Below are positions 10,801-18,518 of a DNA stretch of 64,000 nt, piece by piece. The stretch spans positions 85,315 through 149,314 of the forward strand of contig JAGCNL010000051.1 of the NCBI GenBank assembly GCA_017645945.1, read 5' to 3'. Both the position numbers and the translations under genes were made by a program. The number at the start of each line of letters is the position of its first letter. Position 1 is the first letter of the stretch. The notes under the pieces are model-generated. The model was given only the letters and a program-made list of their open reading frames with translations, was not told the origin of the DNA and did no database searches. Origin of the DNA: Salinivirgaceae bacterium (lineage in GTDB: Bacteria > Bacteroidota > Bacteroidia > Bacteroidales > SZUA-534).

Positions 10801-13800
10801 ACCAAGTACATGTCATTTCGCCTACGCCAAGTGCTGCTTTTGCCTCAAGAATACCAGTATTGTCACCGAAGCAGTCAACAGTGTCTCTTTCAACCAGTGT
10901 AATCTGAATCTTATCAGGTTGATAAACATTAACTGATGCGTCAGCGTGGCAACCATTGGTGTCAAATACTCTGACATAGAATGTTCCTGCTGCAAGATCC
11001 ATTCTGTTTGTGGTTTTTACCTCGAAAATATCCGAATTGGTAAAAGCACCATTTGTTGACCAGTTATATGTATTGTATGTTCCACTACCTCCGTTGGCAA
11101 ATACAATTGCATGAGCCATGTCGGCCGGATCATCACTGCCAAAACATTTGGTGTACAAGCCAATCGGTGATATGTAACGCAATGTTCTGCCGTAAGGAAT
11201 GGTCTCACTGATTTCTTTCGAATCGAATCTGATGGTTTCATCTTCACCATTCATATTTTTATCAGTGAACTCTATATATGCACCTTTAAGAACACCAACA
11301 TTGGTACCGAATGTACTCTTAATAACCACTGACCAACCACCTTTGGCAGGATCCTCGCCATAAATGTCAGACCAGTCACCTTTAATTTTGAACTCTCCTG
11401 TATAAGGCGCAGGCTCTTCAATCAAATTAAGATCTGATGTTGCCCAAGTTGTAAATGACAGATCAACCATCGATTTATTTCTCAGTATAGGATTCGATAT
11501 ACCTATGTCTGCTCTATGATCATAGAGTTTAACTTCTTTACCATCAGGAGAAGTCAAATAGAATCCTATATTTCCAAAATTCTCATGGCTTAGGTTTAGT
11601 GTCACCTTAATTCTTGTACTTGCTGAAATAAGGTATGGAGATTCTCCACCGACTGCAGCAATCATTTCTGGCATAATAGCCACATTAATGGTGTCTTTCT
11701 TTGCGCTGCATATACCACTGCCGTTTGCTGTCACAATAATTTTGAATTCTTTGTTATCACGATCACTCAATCCTGGCACATAAGATGGAACTATTTGAGA
11801 TGTATTAAGATCACCATCTCCGATTTTATCCCATGACAGAGAACTATAATTGTCGGCAGTATAACTTGTGATTTTAAGCGACTCGGCATCAAAACACATC
11901 ACAGTATCTCTTGCCACTACCGATGGACCTGGAACAACTTTCACAATAACATCCTTGTGGTTTTTGCAAGAGTTTGCATCCTCAACGGTATAAGTCAGAA
12001 GATAATCATCGGCCACTTTTGCATTAAATATTGGGTTCTGTATTTTGGTGTCGTCCAACAACTCTTCGACATTTGCGCCAGACCAAGAATGCGACTTGAA
12101 TGGTGTTGCTCCCGTAGGATTGCCATCAAGTTGCTTGTCCTCACCTGCGCACGCTTCTAATGCTCCACCAATTCCAATAGTAGGCAAATTGTTGACAGTA
12201 ATGGAAACGGAACCCTGAGGTGTTACACATTGGTTGGCATCTTTATAACTTACTTTAATATCATGATCGCCATCCGACTCCCATTTTACCTTGATTTTGT
12301 AGGTGCCTTGACCTTGCATTATTGTACCACCATCAACCACCTCCCAAACATAATCTTGCATGTATTGTTCGGTTTCATATTCCTCCTCTGATTTATAACA
12401 TACACTCTTATTACCATTAATTTTAGGTGTATTAACCTTAAAGAAGGTTATCTTTTGGGTATCACTGTCCTCATCTGGGCAAACGTCAGTTCTTTTCACC
12501 TTTAATGTCAAGATTACCTCATGTGCGGCTGTGTCAGCTGCTGTGATAGTATATGTTGGATTTGTAGTAGTAGCTGTCCAACCATTAGGTCCGCTCCACG
12601 AAGCAACTCCGTTCTCAACTTTCTTAGGAATGATTGTAATTGTTCCATCCGGAACTGGGCAAACTACCGTATCGTTACCCGTTTCTGCTTTAACAACACC
12701 ATTAATGTCTATCGTTGTTACATCTGTGGGCTTTGAGCATTTTCCTAATGTTTCGGTAAACTGTATTTTGTACTGTCCCGCTTTTTTTACAAAGAAATCT
12801 GTAGTGGCTGCTGTTTTGTCACCGAAATAGGCATCTTCTTCAGATACACCAATACAATTCCAAAGTTTTTTCGAACTGCCCAACACATTGCTTGCCGATA
12901 CTGTCACCTTCAATAAATCTTCAGACACTTCCACCGCGCAATAAGGAGCATTGTCTTCTATTGACGGATCAGGCTTGCGGTTGACAACCAACGTCATATC
13001 GTCAAAATATGTACTTTTACAAATACCTGTTCCTGGTGCTGGCGTGCCTGTTGCTATTATAGTATATGTATGACTCTCTTCAGCAGGCAGCAAAGTAGGA
13101 GTGAATTTCACACTTTCGCCTGTGAGAGGATCAAAACCGCCAGTTCCATTTGATACTGACCACGACACTACCGAACAATTCACAACTTTTTTGGTCTTAA
13201 TTGTATGTCCTTCGCCTTCAGCAAGGCAAACTGTGTCTTTCTTCAACTTCATCGCCACATCTGGTCTCTGGTTGAATTTTATTTCCACAGTGTCGGAAAC
13301 TGAGCAACCATCTTGAGTCTCAGTGAGTTTTATGCTATAAGGCGAATTTCCAGCTTTATCGACTCTTATGTCAACACTTGAAGCAGTTTCGTTGAAAAGG
13401 ATATACGTACCTGCGCCAGCCAATTTGCTATTTGTTAAACTACCTACAACGTGGCCACTCAAACTGATTGTAGCTACAGTGTCACAAACTTCAGCAGCTG
13501 CCGTTGCTTTAAAATTCGGAATGTTTTTAATGGTAAATTTCTTTGAGGCTGAAACTGATTCTGTGGCGCACATTCCAACACCATTAACCTTTGCTGTAAG
13601 TGTTATTTCATTTCCTTGATCATTAATCGGTTTGTATGTTGTTGTTTTGCCTGTTTTTGAAGAATATCCGCCATCGCTTCCGCCTTCCCAAGTTACAGTA
13701 TTGATTGGGGTTGTTGCAGTAAGTTTAATATCTACGTTACCACAAACAGGAGATGTTTGATCGGCAGATATAGAAATTGTTGGCAATGCACGGAATGACA

Positions 13801-15934
13801 TTGTAATGGTATCAGCACCATCACAAGCACCAGCATGTTTCGATTTTTGTGTGGCAATAATCTGACATACTGCTAGGTCTTTCGATGCAGGGAATTTGGC
13901 TTTTACAACTCCTCCATCAAGTTCGGCATCTCCTGTTACACTCCATTCAACATCTTCGCCCTCGGGGTCTGCTATTGCAGTAAGTCCTGCATCATACTTG
14001 TCGGCGCAAAATTCCTGATTGTCTGCTATGGTAATTTGGGGTTTTGGCTTTTGCCATATATTCATTTTAACAGCTGTAGTATCATTAGGACACCCTTGTT
14101 CAGCTACCGCTATAAAATTGAAATCCACAGATCCGCGAGTTATATCTGCAGTAGTAGGTTTATATGAGGCTGTTTCCTGATTGGAATTAGACAAATTGCT
14201 TTGTGTTCCGTTGGTAGTCTCCCATATTACACTTACCTTGTTTTGAGCAGTAGCTTCTAACGGATAAGTACCCTTTCCTTCGCATACATCTATTGTGGGA
14301 GTAATTGTTACTACTGGCTTGTTTGTAATATCTACTTTAGCAGTATTTGAAGCTGATACACAACCATTTGTATCTTTTACAACTACATTATATGTGCCTG
14401 CTGCAAGATTCTCGATTGTAACTGGGCCTGCAGTTGGTTCTACTGCTCCTCCCCAATCACCATTTTCATTATAAACGGCAAAATAATTATACATGCCCTG
14501 GCCACCGCTTACCTTAATTTCCACAGTACCTGTTGACGACCCTTCACAAGTTTTTCCTCCAGTTGGTGAGGTAACCACCCGTGTTGGCTGATCTTTGTAA
14601 CTATTGATACTTGCAAATTCGGGAGCTGAGTAATAATCAAACTCCTTTTTTACCTGACAACCTTTTGCGTCAGTTAATGTGAGAAATATTTCACTCCAAT
14701 CTGCCACATCTGTAACAAATACATCATCATCACCTCCAATACGTCCGCCATAATTTTCCCAATAATATGTATATCCACCATTACCACCACTGACACTTGC
14801 TGAAAGCTTCTGAATTGGACTTCCAAAACATTTTGCAGGTTTTTCTACAAAAAGTGATAGTTTCAAATCGTCAATACTTGGTTCAACTATTGAAAAAGGT
14901 GCCATTTCGGTTTCCACCCCTTTACATCTCAATGCAATTCCATACAAACCAAGATCTAAGGGACCGACTCTCACTGTATCAGTAGCTTGACGATAACTAC
15001 CGTAAGGTTCTGATTCATATTTACCATCTTTGTGCCTATACAAAAGGACATCAAAATCGGCATCTACATGCGAAATTCTAACTACTGCATATCCGTCAGC
15101 AATTAAATCCTTTCGGTCATCACCCGTTAATTCAGGATCAGATGCTTTACACGAAGGAGCATGACCATCAACTGTGTATGTGGATAGGGCCTTGCCTCCT
15201 GCATTACTTCCCTGACCAATAAACTTGTTATACTTAACATTGCCAACACTTATGAAATTACCGTCAATTCCCTTCATCAACGTTAACGATGCATTGCTTG
15301 CATCGATTTCTGAATTGCTGTTGTTAAGCACGGCCTCCCAACGTTTCTTCACATCGATTTCCGAAGTTCCGAAATCGACCTTTACAACGTTCTGGCTGTT
15401 GGTTACGAAATTTTTACAGCTTATCTTATTGTTATTCGAATTGAGCACACCTCCATTAACGGTTATTGTTCCGGTTGTATTCAAGCCATCGAGCAATGTC
15501 CAGGTTCCGTTGTTAAAGACCACGTCCGACTCCAGCTCTACAGGCAAGCTTATCGTATAGCTGCCGTTGCCGTCGAATACCAAGGCTCCGCGCAGCTTGC
15601 CAAAATCAACATTGGCATCAACGCTGACTGACCCTTTGACGATTAAGTCCTTCTTACCCGAGACAACAAATGTCGCGTTTGAAGCCGTCAGGCTTCCAAC
15701 ACTCACTTCATTGCCCAGCGTAACCGTATTTTTGTCGCCACTGAACGAGTTTTCATCGAACACTACACTTGTTCCTGATTCCGGCACTGTTGCGCCCGGC
15801 TCGCCTCCCGATACGGTTGCCCAGTGGTTCTCATCTGCCCACTTGCCGCTTCCGCCAACCCAGAATCTCGACTCTTGACCGAATAGTTGCGCTGCAACTA
15901 ATAAAATCGATACGGTAAAAATGTGTCTCTTCAT
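4826..15934 (-). CDS. Giant SprB-like, T9SS type B-sorted surface adhesin (3,702 aa)
   Basis: One uninterrupted frame encodes a 3,702-residue secreted protein. A signal peptide (MKRHIFTVSILLVAAQLFGQ) is followed by a strand-rich module (WVGGSGKWADENHW, to about residue 250). PKD/Ig-like repeats extend to about 1,420. A P-domain-like jelly roll lies at about 1,438-1,560 (FYLTSPDGKEVKL, GGWSVVIKS). SprB-type repeats of 70-90 residues (C-x-G-D/E-N-x-G; GG; W; AGxYxVxVxDxxGC) continue to about 3,200. A CHU_C domain closes the protein (VFTPNGDEYNETW; VFNRWGGRVWQ; DGR, LPAGTYYYVI), which is the type B T9SS sorting signal. SprB in F. johnsoniae is a mobile gliding adhesin; here a role in adhesion is inferred. 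The PorP/SprF gene follows at once. Many cysteine pairs suggest disulfides. Confidence 0.93.
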   Translation of the reverse strand: MKRHIFTVSILLVAAQLFGQESRFWVGGSGKWADENHWATVSGGEPGATVPESGTSVVFDENSFSGDKNTVTLGNEVSVGSLTASNATFVVSGKKDLIVKGSVSVDANVDFGKLRGALVFDGNGSYTISLPVELESDVVFNNGTWTLLDGLNTTGTITVNGGVLNSNNNKISCKNFVTNSQNVVKVDFGTSEIDVKKRWEAVLNNSNSEIDASNASLTLMKGIDGNFISVGNVKYNKFIGQGSNAGGKALSTYTVDGHAPSCKASDPELTGDDRKDLIADGYAVVRISHVDADFDVLLYRHKDGKYESEPYGSYRQATDTVRVGPLDLGLYGIALRCKGVETEMAPFSIVEPSIDDLKLSLFVEKPAKCFGSPIQKLSASVSGGNGGYTYYWENYGGRIGGDDDVFVTDVADWSEIFLTLTDAKGCQVKKEFDYYSAPEFASINSYKDQPTRVVTSPTGGKTCEGSSTGTVEIKVSGGQGMYNYFAVYNENGDWGGAVEPTAGPVTIENLAAGTYNVVVKDTNGCVSASNTAKVDITNKPVVTITPTIDVCEGKGTYPLEATAQNKVSVIWETTNGTQSNLSNSNQETASYKPTTADITRGSVDFNFIAVAEQGCPNDTTAVKMNIWQKPKPQITIADNQEFCADKYDAGLTAIADPEGEDVEWSVTGDAELDGGVVKAKFPASKDLAVCQIIATQKSKHAGACDGADTITMSFRALPTISISADQTSPVCGNVDIKLTATTPINTVTWEGGSDGGYSSKTGKTTTYKPINDQGNEITLTAKVNGVGMCATESVSASKKFTIKNIPNFKATAAAEVCDTVATISLSGHVVGSLTNSKLAGAGTYILFNETASSVDIRVDKAGNSPYSIKLTETQDGCSVSDTVEIKFNQRPDVAMKLKKDTVCLAEGEGHTIKTKKVVNCSVVSWSVSNGTGGFDPLTGESVKFTPTLLPAEESHTYTIIATGTPAPGTGICKSTYFDDMTLVVNRKPDPSIEDNAPYCAVEVSEDLLKVTVSASNVLGSSKKLWNCIGVSEEDAYFGDKTAATTDFFVKKAGQYKIQFTETLGKCSKPTDVTTIDINGVVKAETGNDTVVCPVPDGTITIIPKKVENGVASWSGPNGWTATTTNPTYTITAADTAAHEVILTLKVKRTDVCPDEDSDTQKITFFKVNTPKINGNKSVCYKSEEEYETEQYMQDYVWEVVDGGTIMQGQGTYKIKVKWESDGDHDIKVSYKDANQCVTPQGSVSITVNNLPTIGIGGALEACAGEDKQLDGNPTGATPFKSHSWSGANVEELLDDTKIQNPIFNAKVADDYLLTYTVEDANSCKNHKDVIVKVVPGPSVVARDTVMCFDAESLKITSYTADNYSSLSWDKIGDGDLNTSQIVPSYVPGLSDRDNKEFKIIVTANGSGICSAKKDTINVAIMPEMIAAVGGESPYLISASTRIKVTLNLSHENFGNIGFYLTSPDGKEVKLYDHRADIGISNPILRNKSMVDLSFTTWATSDLNLIEEPAPYTGEFKIKGDWSDIYGEDPAKGGWSVVIKSTFGTNVGVLKGAYIEFTDKNMNGEDETIRFDSKEISETIPYGRTLRYISPIGLYTKCFGSDDPADMAHAIVFANGGSGTYNTYNWSTNGAFTNSDIFEVKTTNRMDLAAGTFYVRVFDTNGCHADASVNVYQPDKIQITLVERDTVDCFGDNTGILEAKAALGVGEMTCTWSSLQEENSDYGENVTRIENLLAGKYNFHVEDGNKCKVDSVFEITQPASAVEITNITIKPSACEENTGEVTFTVEGGTVGYTIDECSDVTASINQSLLKVTKLAGDSVSFKIKDFNGCKVDTTVFAGSADMTVSFDSVPINFYGENGTLAVIVEGGAYPFSFAWSNGATDSVITVKAGKYSVEIIDANGCKGYGQVTLGQPDKIEPSVEYIDPLCYGYEGNVRVKASAKGGVPVSNSYSYAWLDENNSTMSTDSIFENAVPGTTYYLSVKDQYGEVVDTVEIANPAQLTVEAGNEVASECSAATGSAEVTSVTGGLAPYKYNWYALFDENTSVSDTYNATNLGVDFYVVEVTDSLGCKKADTVEITGGGNIAFEIEMAGVTCATDPNGQAHVYNVTSNGSAATNVKIFWNNGNDVLSQADTIKNLAMGLNKFMVKADEGCRAGLVEIDNSRALRVADEKYTPLVHGVEACDGGFEIVVAGGSGEYEQILTDAAGNKVPSTLVDDTVIVATGLCAGAYNLHIDIVGGSTCPVDFPITIIDNALSYDTISASNGITHVKCMGDSTGIINGNAIGGYFYDSYVYEWRSDVWGEDSVRTTASIDGLPAGSYTLKVFQYHTVGTETDTLTYEHTFVVNEPTTKFAVLADSIKVEGSHCYDAIGSISIGVNAEAFNGTPASYTFSYDGWATDYVTTTPELTNLKSGDYRMVVKDVNGCSFVDTITIEDLSNFAIDTVIRKEPDCYGFNNGFIKVKVDGGNGNLHFSWTKDGNAISDSTALLVGLEAATYVVTIVDDSSCVKVKEIVLGQPDTLLANVVFDQPIVCYGDTVASFHSAPMGGTEEFSFLWTDAITGDTLSLNSAITNAGEGSYAIKVVDKNMCWANDTIVISYPDSLYVEMAMEKSECAGATGYAAVKINGGVAPFVVSWTAKYGTDTIIRTDTLLPGVVVDTLKNIGPDMYYVTVADALGTGCSVVDSVEVLDDGDLKFIPTKTNDIYCINIANGGAVIPRVMNGKTFEIYSVAKIIWNAGKDTVNIGDTLKTLHYGKNIVQVISMPDGCRQYGELELDDDLALHVSVENIPVRGVETASNGALIAEVTGGYPNYTCIWQNEAGDTLQVDTTDAKASLFGLNVGRYILYVKDQNPETCEIIDTIDIKFEPLRYDTIVLNNVTCNGWNDGKIEVKGKGGLHRPYFYEWSSPMWPDSVVVNTPDIADLKAGSYMLKMWQLYSSDSVECLYDTIVITEPSNKLSIEKLLVDSIPSHCYDSIGAIVINQPAGFEKLFGGSAPFTYTFSRDSWSVELSSGNEEKVEVTGLTIGDYKLYVRDSLGCDYNTTITINDLSEFRIKNVVVEKPICYDEFGTITVTPTSKNGGFKYSWMNDTTALADTTAELLGIKAGTYIVKVTDDSLCVKFDTIEVTQPKPIIFSVSNTIENSCFNVADGEVSFANITGGWESYKQFLFVNPDDSTDVKLSVDAKVDTTIFTLSLNEENYNLISGKYNVLVKDAVGCLSDPVSLVVNSKYPQIDINSYISTADVTGPDCQVYTADGKISDNGWVKINFKQVSGTVSFKFDDRSVTEQQQPTFDKVASGNHLLTIGYTDDLVCAVTDTIKVKGKDSFAIEEAGFYQNGKNSPAIFTCADNELSAYVTASGKFSYSFYAQYIEEPVETIEVPVDTVKADSNGVAYVSRYRKLRFYADSLEQDSSATEAPVVVPEEVKKPAYSKLETINGVVYAVFTDSSATNKGWADFMPYGGETYYYVSVSNGKCMDIDSIKATAMKPVNKLNARLSDDETFKLVAGRYEVAEGALVTFEANTPEFEFGDAQSVFSENYWTWKHIGGSDYSALIPELDSIGTGNPMTAKTYGELVVQAIDTVVFTAYDDIYRIDTTLSCVFTDKLEINSIDGIKPMEVFTPNGDEYNETWRIDGLASYSNVTIYVFNRWGGRVWQYSGSGLEYSNAHEWDGRNAKNKPLPAGTYYYVIQCSDDVLVGKKVTGPVTIIR
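6557..10203 (-). repeat. Second-order protein repeat, two copies of about 608 residues
   Basis: Within the giant adhesin, an ordered series of about seven SprB-type units recurs. The phase markers are GQPDKIEPSV near 10,200, GQPDTLLANV near 8,390 and TQPKPIIFSV near 6,557, giving spacings of about 1,813 and 1,833 bp. Matching units inside each block include SYDTI/RYDTI near 9,175 and 7,335, then a unit with SHCYDAIG/SHCYDSIG, then FAIDTV/FRIKNV. The copies have diverged strongly in residue sequence but keep unit order. Confidence 0.75.
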
Positions 15935-16498
15935 AACCTATATTATTGAAGTGTTGCTATTCTTTTTCTGCTCCATTCACATTTGTGTATTAAAAGCGCA
16001 TAAAAGTAATTTTTTTTATTTCCATCATTTTTTTTGTTTGATAATCCGACAATAAAAGTCGGTTAATACACAAAAAAAAGGGTTGACGCCTTTTAGCGCC
16101 ACTCATTGCGACCCCTTCACACCCTTTCCGGATATGCCTTTTCACAACAAATCATGCACTGTTTGGCTTGTGCAAATATGCACTTTTTTCACGATGTAAG
16201 CCATGGCCCGACTTTTTTTTAACAATAATGTGTTGAATAAAACTTACGACGTGCTTTTAGTGTGTTTATTTATCTGAATTACAATCAAATGGCATATATG
16301 TTTGGCGATTAATCACCACCAAGAACCAATACATCGGCACAATATATCCACCCAAAGCCTCCGTTGTACCGCATAAATGTTTGATTTTATATTAATTGAA
16401 TCAAATGTTGCTCTGATTTCCAATTCATAAATTCTAATTCCTAACTTTTATATACTTTTGCACCGTTTTTTGGGAAAACACATTTACACAATATAATA
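15935..16498. other. 564-bp AT-rich intergenic region between the adhesin and yidC (divergent)
   Basis: No gene or tRNA is seen. The region should hold both promoters of the divergent genes. For the minus strand there is only a 7-of-8 match to TAnnTTTG (TACTTTTA, 16001-16008) without a -33 partner. A minus-strand imperfect hairpin (arms 16108-16117 and 16078-16089) runs into eight T residues, which resembles an intrinsic terminator upstream of the adhesin. A small perfect hairpin CCGAC/GTCGG lies near 16046-16062. The right end (16415-16450) holds the TTCTAATTCCTAAC-type degenerate repeat discussed in the findings. Confidence 0.5.
16453..16460 (+). promoter_or_regulatory. Putative -7 box of the yidC promoter
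   Basis: TACTTTTG is a perfect TAnnTTTG -7 element of the primary Bacteroidota sigma factor, 38 bp before the yidC ATG. No TTTG -33 element is found at the usual 19-21 bp spacing, so the call is tentative. Confidence 0.45.
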
Positions 16499-18364
16499 AT
16501 GGATAAAAATTCTTGGATTGGCCTTCTGTTGATTATGGCCATCTTGTTTGGGTGGAGCTACTTTACCCGCCCGTCGGAGGAGGAAATACAGCGTATGCGC
16601 GAGCGCCGCGACTCAATTGCACGTGTCGAACAACAGCGCCAGCTTGAAATCGAGTTACAGAAGTCGCAAGCCGCAGAACAAGCACAGATTATTTCGCCCG
16701 AAGCCAGTGATTCGGCTGCAAGCGAGATGCTTCGCAACCAGTACGGCGATTTTGCTGTTTGCGCAACCGGTGAGCGTGAGTTCTACACCATCGAGAACAG
16801 ACTGATGAAAGTCAAGTTCACAAACCTTGGCGGACGCATCATGTCGGTTGAGTTGAAAGACTATGATTCATACGACTCGCTGCCTGTGGTTCTTTTCGAT
16901 GGCGACTCAACTATCTTCAGCCTCGGATTCTTTGCGCAGAACCGCCGCATCGAGACGGGCAAACTGTTTTTCACACCTTCGGAAAATATCAATATCGGGA
17001 AAGTTGATGCAGGCTCACAGTCAGTCAGCTTTACTCTCGACCTCGGCAACGACCGCTCGCTTGAGTATATCTACACCATTAATTACAACAGTTACGTTAT
17101 AGGATTCGATGTCAAGTTGCACAATATGAACGAGCTTGTGCCGGCCACATCGGGCTACCTGACGCTTAACTGGGAGTCGTACCCACGACGCCAGGAGAAA
17201 GGCGAGAAATGGGAACTGAATAATACAACCATTGCCTACCGCTACTTCAACGACGATGTTGAGATGTTGAGCGAGACCAGCGACTCTGACAATGAGACCG
17301 TGAACAGCCGTCTGCACTGGGTGTCGTTCAAGCAGCAATTCTTCAACTCGACGCTCATTGCCAAGGATGGATTTGCCAATGCCGCTCTTAAACTTGATAA
17401 AACGGTTAGCCCGAAACACCTGAAACATTTCACCGCCGACTTGTCGCTGCCATACGAAGGCCAGCCCGACGAGACTATTGCAATGGAAATGTTCTTCGGC
17501 CCGAACCACTTCAAAACGCTCAAAGCGCTCGATATCGACCTTCAGAACATTATTCCACTGGGCCGCAGCATCTTCCGCTGGGTGAACGTAGGCATTGTGA
17601 TTCCAGTGTTCAACCTGCTCGGCCGCTTTATCGACAATTACGGCATTATAATCTTGATTCTGACCATCTTAATCAAGCTGGTGCTGTTCCCGCTCACCTA
17701 CAAACAGTACAAATCGACAGGTATGATGAGCGCCTTGAAACCCGAAATCGACAAGCTGAACGAGAAATATCCGAAACAAGAGGACGCCATGAAGAAACAA
17801 CAGGCAATGATGGACATCTACAAACGCGCTGGCGTGAGCCCGATGGGCGGCTGCCTGCCAATGTTGCTTCAGATGCCGTTGTTGATTGCCATGTTCCGTT
17901 TCTTCCCTGCCTCAATCGAGCTGCGCCACGAGAGTTTCCTCTGGGTTGATGACCTCTCGACCTACGACGCCATTATTAACCTGCCGTTCAGCATTCCTTG
18001 GTATGGCGACCATGTAAGCCTCTTCTGCTTACTGATGACCATCGTCAACATTGTTTACATTAAGATAACCGGGCAGGCCAACGCCGGCGGCCAACAGATG
18101 CCAGGCATGAAGATGATGATGTATATGATGCCGGTGATGATGCTCTTCTGGTTCAACGATTACGCGGCAGCCTTGAGCTACTACTACTTCCTGACACTGC
18201 TCATCACCATTGTGCAGACTTACGTTATCAAGCGCACAATCAACCCCGAGGAAGTGCTCAACCGCCTGAAAACAGCCAAAGTGCAGAAAACTCCGACCAA
18301 ATCGCGGTTCCAGCAACGTTTGGAGGAAGCCGCAAAGAAACGCGGTGTTAAGTTGCCGAAATAA
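16499..18364 (+). CDS. yidC: Membrane protein insertase YidC
   Basis: YidC inserts and folds inner-membrane proteins, alone or with SecYEG. The 621-residue protein begins with a membrane anchor (SWIGLLLIMAILFGWSYF). A large periplasmic beta-domain follows to about residue 340 (for example FTNLGGRIMSVELKDYDSYD). The conserved five-helix insertase core comes next: YGIIILILTILIKLVLFPLT, the cytoplasmic hairpin PEIDKLNEKYPKQ, SPMGGCLPMLLQMPLLIAMF, and two closing helices. The basic C-terminal tail (RFQQRLEEAAKKRGVKLPK) suits ribosome contact. In Bacteroidota yidC usually follows pyrG; here it stands alone after a long gap with its own -7 box, and a strong terminator follows. Confidence 0.97.
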   Translation: MDKNSWIGLLLIMAILFGWSYFTRPSEEEIQRMRERRDSIARVEQQRQLEIELQKSQAAEQAQIISPEASDSAASEMLRNQYGDFAVCATGEREFYTIENRLMKVKFTNLGGRIMSVELKDYDSYDSLPVVLFDGDSTIFSLGFFAQNRRIETGKLFFTPSENINIGKVDAGSQSVSFTLDLGNDRSLEYIYTINYNSYVIGFDVKLHNMNELVPATSGYLTLNWESYPRRQEKGEKWELNNTTIAYRYFNDDVEMLSETSDSDNETVNSRLHWVSFKQQFFNSTLIAKDGFANAALKLDKTVSPKHLKHFTADLSLPYEGQPDETIAMEMFFGPNHFKTLKALDIDLQNIIPLGRSIFRWVNVGIVIPVFNLLGRFIDNYGIIILILTILIKLVLFPLTYKQYKSTGMMSALKPEIDKLNEKYPKQEDAMKKQQAMMDIYKRAGVSPMGGCLPMLLQMPLLIAMFRFFPASIELRHESFLWVDDLSTYDAIINLPFSIPWYGDHVSLFCLLMTIVNIVYIKITGQANAGGQQMPGMKMMMYMMPVMMLFWFNDYAAALSYYYFLTLLITIVQTYVIKRTINPEEVLNRLKTAKVQKTPTKSRFQQRLEEAAKKRGVKLPK

Positions 18365-18391
18365 TTGCCAGTTAGCGCGATAGCAAAATTC

Positions 18392-18429
18392 AAAGGCCGT
18401 CAACACTCAATGAGTTGGCGGCCTTTTTT
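18392..18429 (+). terminator. Intrinsic terminator after yidC
   Basis: A 12-bp stem (AAGGCCGTCAAC with GTTGGCGGCCTT, one G-U pair, 9-base loop) is followed by TTTTTT. It lies 28 bp after the yidC stop codon. Confidence 0.9.
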
Positions 18430-18472
18430 GTCGTTACACATTTTATCTTTTACAAGCTGCCCGTTTTTTGAC

Positions 18473-18480
18473 TATATTTG
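18473..18480 (+). promoter_or_regulatory. Putative -7 box for the 300-residue protein gene
   Basis: TATATTTG is a perfect TAnnTTTG element 38 bp upstream of the ATG at 18519, directly after the yidC terminator. The sequence about 21 bp upstream is TTTT, not TTTG, so only the -7 part is convincing. Confidence 0.5.
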
Positions 18481-18518
18481 GGTATCGTTTACTAAAAAAC
18501 TATTAAACAATATTTTAT

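Noticed and set aside
4826..15934. The giant gene as an assembly artefact of repeated units.
   Set aside because: The frame is uninterrupted from signal peptide to CHU_C end, the repeats are strongly diverged at DNA level, and the partner porP/sprF gene follows in the expected place.
15935..16498. A tRNA or other structured RNA gene in the long gap before yidC.
   Set aside because: No cloverleaf, no conserved T-loop sequence; only weak hairpins are visible.
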